This document shows positions 31,755 to 39,042 of a DNA stretch of 39,042 nucleotides, piece after piece. This DNA comes from Nymphaea colorata (Eukaryota; Streptophyta; Magnoliopsida; Nymphaeales; Nymphaeaceae). The DNA lies in NCBI RefSeq assembly GCF_008831285.2, contig NW_022204998.1:1-39042 (forward strand). Reading direction: 5' to 3'. The notes under the pieces are model-generated. The model was not told the origin of the DNA. It saw only the letters and a program-made list of their open reading frames with translations, and made no database searches. How positions within the stretch are numbered: the stretch's first letter is position 1; every line of letters starts with the position of its first letter. Position numbers and translations under genes: made by a program.

Positions 31755-32328
31755 GATGATTGACTTGATATCTGATATCGATTTCTTGCTGATTAGCGGG
31801 CAGGGGGATGGTGTACGAGCGATCAATCGTCGAGGCTGGTCCTCTTATCTGGTTGAAGCCACCAACTCCCCGATTATTTATCCTCCATATTAGAGGAGGC
31901 GGGTTCGAGTAATATCGTTTTATGGGGATTGGGTCTCGGCATTACTGTTTATTGGCAAGCTTTTATGATAAACCTTCAAGTATATAATCAAAATAATTTT
32001 CATAATTATCAGGCATCGGTGATGGTGGGCCGTAGTGGGTTCGCAACGTTCTCAGCAAGCTTTCTAGCCCTGGCGTATTTTTTTAAAAATCTTTTGGGAA
32101 ATTTACGAAGCTGATTGAACGATCGATAATGCTTGCGTCAATAATAGGCGAATTTTTACGGACGAAGTTGTCGAAAACGGACAGGAAGCGGTAGTCCGGT
32201 CGGCAGCTATCGATTTCCTCCATAGAATACGCGGTAGTGGGATTATGGTATTGGCTCTCGATTATTATATACGTCGCATTTTTTCCCATTAATATATCGC
32301 GAATAAAAGCAAAGACAAAAGCTATCAT
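31684..32328 (-). CDS. possible small gene, antisense overlap at its 3' end
   Basis: A TGA-free minus-strand frame of about 214 codons runs from ATG 32328. Its composition looks natural (SMEEIDSCRPDYRFLSVFDN, LRTHYGPPSPMPDNYENYF, GGFNQIRGPASTIDRSYTI), with coding-like use of C-ending codons. The frame is preceded by an in-frame TGA. Its stop would overlap the last 71 bases of the acidic-protein gene on the other strand, so the real 3' end may be earlier, via an undetected intron or frame break. No family recognised. Chance opening is possible because only one codon is a stop. Confidence 0.4.
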
Positions 32329-32616
32329 TCTCGGTATATATTTTCGCGTCTCTACGTAAGATCATCTCCCTCTCGTTAGCCCTTGGGAATAAATCCCTCC
32401 CAAAATGCAATTCGCGATTTCTCGACAAATGAACTCAGAAAATAAGATGACGAATCTTTCACAAAGTTGGCTTTCAGATAAAATATGCTGGAACATGGGG
32501 GGGAGGCCTTCCGAGACGGGTCTTGTGAAGAATGAGGGGCAGGATCTATTGTATCTGTGGATTTGCATTGAAATTCCTGTTTTTGTGATAGAGGATTATA
32601 ATCATTTCGTAACTCC

Positions 32617-34789
32617 ATGAATTTCCTATGCTCTTTGCTTTCCCAGAAGGACTATTATGTCTAAGTCTACACCTCACCTGTCAAAAATAGGTCCCCTTCG
32701 ACAGAACCGTAGTCAGGCTCATAGTTGGAAAATAAATAAAATTTACCGAACGACAAACTGCCAACTCTCAACGCAGTCAATATAGGCTACGCAGCCCAAC
32801 CTCAAAACATTGCAACCGCAGTCTCTCTCAAAGAACCACTGCCTTCTCCAACTATTTTCAATATGAATCCTGAAGAGATGGGCCGTCTCACAGCGCAGTA
32901 CTAAACGATCGACACTAAGAAAATAGGGAAGGGAGAGCTGGTGCAGTTGTTGAAACACCGGGAAAAGTGGATTCAGGGGTAAAAAAATAATATTGATGAA
33001 TTAGTGGTTAGAATGATTAAAAAGTCCTAATATTAGACCGTCATTACATAGGATTATAAAGGCAAGAAATGGAGGGACAGCAATTTTACACAGAAAAAAA
33101 CATATAAAGCACAAAATACAGAAATAAATATACGCTGGGATACCCTCGAGACCATCTCCACCAACTTGTTGAAGACTCCCTCAACATTCATGTATAACAG
33201 TACATTACCCACCGATATCCTGCAGGGAACTGTCGGCGATTGCTACTTCCTCAGCGCTGTGGCTGCTCTCACTCGTCGTCCTGAACGTGTTATGAGGCTG
33301 TTCCCTGACGTAAAACCTTGGGAAGAATGGAGCCTACATGGCCCGCATGATGTTCAAGGGTATCCTACAAGAAGTGATCGTCGATGATCTCTTCCCAGTT
33401 CAAGTTGACAAAAAGTAGCTGCTGGGATGCAGACCAAGCGCTGAAGGCTGCGAGACCTACGTGATGATCCTGGAGAAATGCTGGGCCAAACTTTGGAAAT
33501 CTTACGACGCCATCGATGGTACAAAAAATCTTATTAGGCGGATTGCCACACGAGGCTCTGCACGCTCTCACTGGAGCCCCCACCAAAAACTATATCTTGC
33601 CCGAGGAGACGCCACCCCATAGACTAATTAGTCATTCTTTAAGCAAGTTCTAAACTACTCCGAGAGGGACTATGTGATGTGCACAGGTACAGGAACATCA
33701 GGCGAGCGTCGTGTCAGCATCGAGCATCAAACCCTGGGCCAGATCTAGATAAAAGTGGAAAATTAGCACATTTATTGCGTCGTAAATATTCAATAACTTA
33801 GGAACAGTTTTTCTAAGCAAATGGCAAAAAAATGGTAAAGCTTTACAATCCATGGGGGTAAAACATGGTCAGTGGCAACGGCAAGAAGATCCAAGGCGAT
33901 TTCAATGTCACCTGGAACGAATTCATATCCAACTTCACCTACCTGACCGTCTGCAAGGTCCGCGACAATGCAAATTACCTCTACACTGAGCTCGAAGACT
34001 GCAAGATGAACAAGTTCACCTTTGTAGACTTGACGTCTTTGAAGCCACCCCCGGAACCGGCTCCAGCGCCTTCACCATCACCATTTCCGAAACTGACAAA
34101 AAGGAGAAAGAGGATAGCCAGAATCCATATCTTACCATTACGTACGTGGTTCTCAAGCAAATCTCCCAGCCTAATCAGCAAGAAGAGTACGAGCTTAAGA
34201 CCATTCGAACTGAGAATAAGTTTTGCGACCATTATCTGGAGCTTTCTGAGATGACAGTCGGAAAGTATATCATCGCTATGTACTTTTCGTAGGTCTAAGT
34301 CAAAGAGAGTCTTACTTTCGGGGTGTACTCGTAGGGTACTTTCGGCATTTCTGAGCAAAAATGAGCGACATTTCCGTGATAATTTCTTGCACAGCGCACT
34401 TATAAGCTATGATCAAAATTCGGAAAGGACAACAGGTTCAATCCCATAGAAGGAAACAAGAACATCTGGGCATCATTCAACATGATGGTCAACAACTCCG
34501 CCCTGGGTTATTTCCTCCTGCATGTCGACAAGAGCGAAAAGAAGGGCGTAAAGGCCAAGATGGGAAGCAATGCATTCAAGCAAAAAATGCTAAAAGTGTG
34601 GGATCAAAAAGACTAAACCATCGAATTCACCGCGAGCCAGGATAGGAGACCATCGCCATCATCAGCACCGATAACTTGAAGAAATACAAACAGAGAGAAA
34701 TGGAGTCTGTGGAGAATTATAAAAAAAATAACCAGAAATACAACAAGCATTTCCATCAGGACATACTCATAGCCTATAGCCTCATGTGA
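32617..34789 (+). CDS. second calpain-type cysteine protease
   Basis: Two introns, 33529-33547 (19 nt, perhaps 20 with a lost base) and 33782-33801 (20 nt), fall exactly where the calpain alignment breaks. The triad is present: Cys in QGTVGDCYF (codon 33241), His in NQHIYCV (33767) and Asn in LYNPWG (33847). Other calpain marks are YMARMMFKGIL, VDDLFPVQVD, GLPHEALHALTGAP and YSERDYVMC. Two C2L-like C-terminal domains follow, the first ending near 34360 and the second ending in DILIAYSLM at TGA 34787. Several single-base breaks occur between 33320 and 34660. ATG 32617 gives an in-frame Ser/Pro-rich N-terminal extension; ATG 32863 (MNPEEMGR) is the conservative alternative. There is no clear EF-hand, unlike the left calpain. 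Confidence 0.8.
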
Positions 34790-34959
34790 TTATCTTCACA
34801 CCTTAATAATTTCATATTTTATATTATCTTAAAAAAACATGGTAAAATCAGATGGCCAAGATCGAACTCAGTCCGTCACAGAAAAGAGTCCAATACTAGG
34901 AGCAAAGGTCAGGCACAACATCACAAAAATTTCCTTAAATGCGAATCCTATTCCTCCAA

Positions 34960-35916
34960 TCATGAGAATGGGGAAAAAATGACTCCTAAGACACAGGCCC
35001 AGCCATCAAGTTCGGAAAGTATTTCGAATGAGAATCCGAAGAGGCCAGCTATGATGCAGACGATAATCATGCCGACCATGACGAAGAGGTCCCTGAAGCA
35101 GAAGATGAAGATCATCAGCATTACGAAGAGGATGATGAGGAAGAGCTTGAGAGGTGCCTTGAAGATGCAGGCGAGGGTGTCTCCACAGCACTCATTGCAG
35201 CATTAACAATCACAGCAGGGATCGTCACCGTAGTTGACGTTGGGAGCAGCTGCGTTTTATACCACTATGAGATTGCCATTTTAATCGTGGTTGCCGTAGT
35301 GAGCAGGTGCCCAGACAGCTCCACAGACATAGCAAAACTGATATCCGCATCTGCAGGTCATGTGGTTGCATCCTTGGTTCTTCTCTATCACGAATTTGCA
35401 CTTCACGCACTGTCGGTAGTGCAAATTGCTCTCGAAGAATTGCACCTAGTGCTTGTCGCAGTCCCCTTCGTGCCTTGCCAGGAGACAACGACCGCAAAAC
35501 TACGCTTCGCACTTATCGCAAACCATCACGTTCTCCAATGTGGTCCTGATCAAGCCTTCGCAATTTTCCTTGGGACAGAGCTTGACGTTCGGATCGTTGG
35601 CGGTCTGATAGAACTGGTGCAGTCTCCGGTAGTTTCGCTGGATGTCCGAGGGGAGCTGCTTGAAGAATCCCGAGTTCATATCGAGCAGTGCGGGGCAATC
35701 CTCGCGGGGGCAGCGCACCTCCTCGAAGATCTTGACCTTGTAGATGACGTAGTGGTGGAGGCAGGATTCGCAGAAATTGAATTTGTGGTCGCAGTTGCAC
35801 ATGTAGAGCTGGTCGTTGGACTTCTTCATCTCCGAATCGCAGATTTCGCAGGTCGTTACGTTTCTCATCTCCTTCAACTTGCTCCTCAGCAGACTGCCCA
35901 GCTTCGATTTCTTCAT
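34960..35916 (-). CDS. RBR (RING-IBR-RING) E3 ubiquitin ligase with C-terminal membrane helices
   Basis: An intact 318-residue frame with no intron. RING1 is CEICDSEM...CDHKFNFCESCL...CPREDC. The IBR shows KLCPKENC, VCDKCEAQFCGRC and HEGDC. RING2 is CVKCKFVIEKNQGCNHMTCRCG...FCYVC, with the expected catalytic Cys in GCNHMTC. A Cys-rich linker (CCDCQCCNECCGD) leads to two hydrophobic helices (LKLFLIILFVMLMIF and MIIVCIIAGLFGF). RBR ligases form a thioester with ubiquitin before transfer; this one is probably membrane-anchored. Upstream codons to about 36050 are open in two frames and the N-terminus could be longer with one missing base. The ATG at 35916 is the safe start. Confidence 0.88.
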
Positions 35917-37685
35917 GTCTGGCTCAACTGGGTCCTTGGAACTGGCCTCGCCGCGAGACCCCTTAGCGCTTGGCTCAGGAAGTTAGGCATCCTGGACCGA
36001 CTGGCGAAGAGAGTGGAGAGGCCGTATTATGATCGTCCGACTGGTTTCTCTATGACTGTTTCGCTGTGGTTGGGGTGGGGATCTGGGCCCTCGATTTGGA
36101 GGCTGTTGGTCCTCTTGATTTCTATGTTTTACATAAAAGATTAATAAACGAAGTTAAATCGGGCCGAATTGATTTAAATGACTGCTTTGATACAGACATA
36201 TACAGTTTAAATAGGGTCTTTGAAAAAGAGGCCCTTGGGGGCTTCCTTAAGGAAAAATAAAGGGAAAAACTTATATTAGTCGTATAATTAACGAGTTATA
36301 AATAGGGAAAGCTTGTCTGATATTGTATTTCTTCCTTTAAGTAGCATGCTATCATTAATTATAACGATCATCCTCTTAGCTAAGGAAAAAATAATGAAAC
36401 GATCATACTTAATCCCCATCCTAATTAAAGTTAAATCATCTTTGATATGGACCAGTAATGAGAAAGGGTTATTTATTATTTGAATTTAATTACTTTTTAA
36501 TATTTTTTTGTAAATTATTAATCAAAGTGAGGCAAGTTATGCAAAATTAGATTGAATTTCAAATTTGGCTGGCCAAAAATGAAATTATTTGGATTTTTTT
36601 TATTTATTAACTGATATTCATGTGTAATATCGTCGTCAGGGATAAAAATCATCACATAAATCATAAATGAATGCATTTCTTCTTGAATCATGATATATTC
36701 ATCAGTATTGTACCGTTCATGAGATGTAAGGACAGATATGCTTACTGAATAACATGTAAGCCAACTATCCATCGATGGTCTTAGCCTACTAAAAATTCCC
36801 AACTAACATTCAAATCCCAAAAAATAGCAGATATTTTACCCCTCTAAAGGCATCAAGATTGTATAAATGATTCTGTTTGAGAGAAGGCATAGTTAGGCAT
36901 TTATTATGCATTAATAAATGTATGAGCCGGCAATCGAAAATATGAGGCCCATCAAATGGTCTTCTAAACACGAAAAAGATCATATTTTTCGTATCTATTT
37001 ACAAATGTGTGGAAGTTCATGCTCGAAACCTGCAAAACAAATTGCTCTTGATCAAAAATATATAAAATTTGATAAGGAAATTCTCGAGATTTCTTTTGAA
37101 CTGACGTCGTTTTTAACTTCTCAATGCTAAAGAAAAGCTCGATAAGCTATCGCATGCCTATTTCAGGATTTTGATATTAAATCGTTTTAAAGCAGTTATA
37201 TAGCGAACGATTATAAATTTAGCATTTGCTACTTATTATTGACGCATTCGAAAAAATCAATTACGAACTACATAGCGCTTCCAAACACCTTCAAGGCCAT
37301 TTTTCTTCGATTCGCATATGAAAATGATGAGAAAAAAATAGAAAGAGTTTTAAAAAATCATGGAAAATTACTTTAAAACCACATGATGGCCATGATCCTG
37401 AGGACTTGTATTCAAACATTTGGCCATTCATCTTTCCGTCAACAGATATTCGTTTTGATAATCAAATAAAAATTCCATCAAAATCGCAGATAATGGTAGT
37501 TTAAGGTATTGATGCCCTGCGAGGAGGCATGAATCAAAAAGATGCCCCTTGGTGAGTAGCGATGCAAGGAAGGGCGAAGCTGAGGGGGTGACTGCTCTTA
37601 TCTATAAAATTATGGCCATAACGTCATATTTAAAAGCCAAACCAGATTTGATTATATATTTATAACTCTTTGAAGACAATCAAAT
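35917..37685. other. AT-rich subtelomeric region with weak ORFs
   Basis: GC falls sharply after about 36130. Two TGA-free stretches stand out: a minus-strand frame at 36518-36802 and a plus-strand stretch from 36918 to about 37550 that would encode a helical protein in shifting frames (EILEISFELTSFL, INLAFATYY, then DLYSNIWPFIFPSTD). Neither shows a known domain. They could be decayed genes or remnants of a mobile element. I see no RNA gene. Confidence 0.5.
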
Positions 37686-38098
37686 TCAATAGTAGAAGAC
37701 TGGCCAGTACCAATAAATTCCCATTACAGGCTGGTTTGGTCCGCATTCCTCTCCGTTCAGTTCCTCATTGTCGATTTTCTTTTACATTGACGTCATCTAA
37801 TTCCCATTCATTTCAATTTCCACCTCTTTTTGGTCTGTATTGTCGATAGTCGGCTCCCTGAGATCCTTTCGCTTGTAGTTGGGCATTTTCTTGTGGAAAA
37901 TCGCTCCAGTTTATTTATATTTCTTGAGGATTAGCTTGGCCGTGGAGATCTTGATTCCCAGCTTCTTAGAAGCCTTGACGACCGAAATTCCCTACTCCAA
38001 AACACGACTGATCAATTTAGAGCGTTTCTATGTGATCTTGGGTGTACCTCTGACGAGATCCTGGCGTATTTCTTGTGGGATGAGCTAGCTTTAAACAT
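37686..38098 (-). CDS. small helix-turn-helix DNA-binding protein
   Basis: ATG 38098 (MFKASSSHKKYARISSE) with one 20-nt intron at 38028-38047 gives a clean 130-residue frame ending at TGA 37686. Residues about 17-60 form a homeodomain-like HTH: KRSKLISRVLEQGISVVKAS then KKLGIKISTAKLILKKYKQT. This is the pattern of the N-terminal DNA-binding domains of Tc1/IS630-type transposases and their domesticated relatives. The rest is charged and ends in YWYWPVFYY. No DDE domain follows. It may be a transcription factor or an orphan transposase N-terminus. The exact splice fit supports a real gene. Confidence 0.65.
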
Positions 38099-38954
38099 TT
38101 AATTATTATATTCGATTTGGAAGCAATATCGATTTATTAGCATAATCCTGAAAGATTATCAGCAATCAATATCTTGCAGAGCGCTGCAGTTCTAAGTACC
38201 AGCCTGTGGAAGTGGATGGCAGTAAAATCGGATATCCTAGCTCAAATATATTATTTTGGAGTAGCATAGCTCTTTTTTTGTTTTTCTATGCTCGATATAG
38301 TATAAAAAGCTTTTTCCCAAATAGAAAAAGAAAATCGGTAAAAGGAAAAACTGCAGGCTCGATATTTGGTGGATTTTTCTTGATGATCATCTGGTTTGAT
38401 CGTGCCGAACTCTTTACACTTACTTTATTAGCTTAAACCCAGATAAATGAGAAATATTTTGAGAAGTTTCGTATGCGCATAACCTTCTGTCTCTGCACTA
38501 GCGTCCACCAGATGCATCCAGGTGGTACTATATTGATCAAAAGCCTTCCCATTCGACCAGAAAATAATTTTCTTGAAGAATTCTCCAGAATTTCACAGCA
38601 TGAAAATAAAAAAGAATGTCTTTTGACTATATTTTTGGGCTAATCATGCAAGGAAATTAAAAAAAGTGAACATTTTTGCTTCACGTAGCCTTATGAATGC
38701 TTTGACATAAAAGAATCATCATTAAACTATGATTATTTGCCCAAACATCTTTCGATTTAGTTATTGGCGAAAACTGAGCCTCAAGAAGCATTTTGATAAA
38801 GATATCCAATGGTTTTGCAGCTTGTTTTTGTTGGTAAATCTAAAAAATTCTTTTTCCAGTTACATACACCCATACAGTTTTATCTCGAAAGTTTTTCATA
38901 TAAGTTCAGGATTAAAATCATTTTATTGATCATACATACATATTCAATCTTACA
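38099..38954. other. right subtelomeric region
   Basis: AT-rich sequence between the HTH gene's 5' end and the telomere. It includes a possible decayed transposase at about 38185-38640 (separate entry). The last about 300 bases hold a short plus-strand frame at 38729-38929 with no recognisable domain. Nothing else is visible. Confidence 0.5.
38185..38640 (+). pseudogene. possible decayed ISXO2/Merlin-type transposase remnant
   Basis: Three short pieces occur in the order expected for the ISXO2-like (IS1595/Merlin) DDE domain. YQPVEVDGSKIG resembles the first catalytic strand (VEIDES). RKRKSVKGK...IFGG resembles the RGR-KG-VFGG strand. MHPGGTILIKS resembles HPGTTIISD. The first motif lacks the usual Glu, the third lacks the Asp, and a hydrophobic stretch of about 35 codons interrupts them. 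If correct, it is an inactive relic. The similarity is by eye and could be coincidental. Confidence 0.35.
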
Positions 38955-39042
38955 GGGGTTGGGGTTGGGGTTGGGGTTGGGGTTGGGGTTGGGGTTGGGG
39001 TTGGGGTTGGGGTTGGGGTTGGGGTTGGGGTTGGGGTTGGGG
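38955..39042. repeat. right telomere, GGGGTT repeats
   Basis: Perfect GGGGTT units run to the last base, preceded by unique AT-rich sequence ending TTCAATCTTACA. Together with the CCCCAA repeats at base 1 this makes the window a complete linear chromosome of about 39 kb. Confidence 0.98.

Noticed and set aside
31860-31920. tRNA-like piece with a GGTTCGAGT T-loop look
   Set aside because: No matching acceptor, D and anticodon stems could be drawn around it.

Overview
This window reads as one complete macronuclear chromosome of a ciliate. It starts in CCCCAA repeats (1-80) and ends in GGGGTT repeats (38955-39042). Genes on both strands read through TAG and TAA where conserved families expect Gln, and they stop only at TGA. 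This is the UAR=Gln ciliate code with (GGGGTT)n telomeres. Coding sequence is moderately GC-rich, unlike Tetrahymena, and I cannot name the genus.

Two sequence-wide features explain most broken reading frames. First, introns are tiny and uniform: I find 18, of which 17 are exactly 20 nt with the pattern GTA-N11-A-NNN-AG and one is 19 nt. Second, many genes also carry isolated one-base frame breaks. Almost all behave as a missing base, often in a homopolymer, and probably reflect uncorrected long-read errors.

Layout. 321-2027 (+): MFS transporter. 2079-4623 (+): EF-hand calpain. 5175-6217 (-): papain-family protein lacking the catalytic Cys. 6218-7371: intergenic, with a GC-rich hairpin. 7372-10079 (-): large secreted Cys-rich protein. 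10162-11005 (-): coiled-coil protein. 11091-12358 (+): unknown gene with three introns. 12405-13364 (-): MORN protein. 13603-14079 (-): tandem CCCH zinc finger. 14556-15692 (-): probable mitochondrial protein. 15723-17149 (-): radial spoke RSP4/6. 17305-20022: rearranged, tandemly duplicated block with two secreted cytolysin-like genes (one broken) and fragments of the neighbouring MOK kinase and RSP4/6 genes. 20023-21239 (+): MOK-like kinase. 21315-23131 (+): coiled coil. 23305-24568 (+): RINGv-FHA protein. 24706-25612 (+): RNA polymerase subunit Rpb3. 25707-26608 (+): MORN protein. 26689-29783 (-): three tandem GH18 chitinases. 29930-30821 (-): radial spoke RSP9. 30955-31754 (+): acidic protein. 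31684-32328 (-): possible small gene. 32617-34789 (+): second calpain. 34960-35916 (-): RBR ubiquitin ligase. The right subtelomere (about 36.1-38.95 kb) is AT-rich and holds a small HTH gene and a possible decayed transposase.

Functional themes: axonemal and ciliary proteins (RSP4/6, RSP9, MOK kinase, perhaps the MORN and coiled-coil proteins), secreted or digestive proteins (papain-like, three chitinases, Cys-rich protein, cytolysin-like pair) and protein turnover (two calpains, RBR and RINGv ligases). Neighbours are independently oriented; nothing suggests operons.
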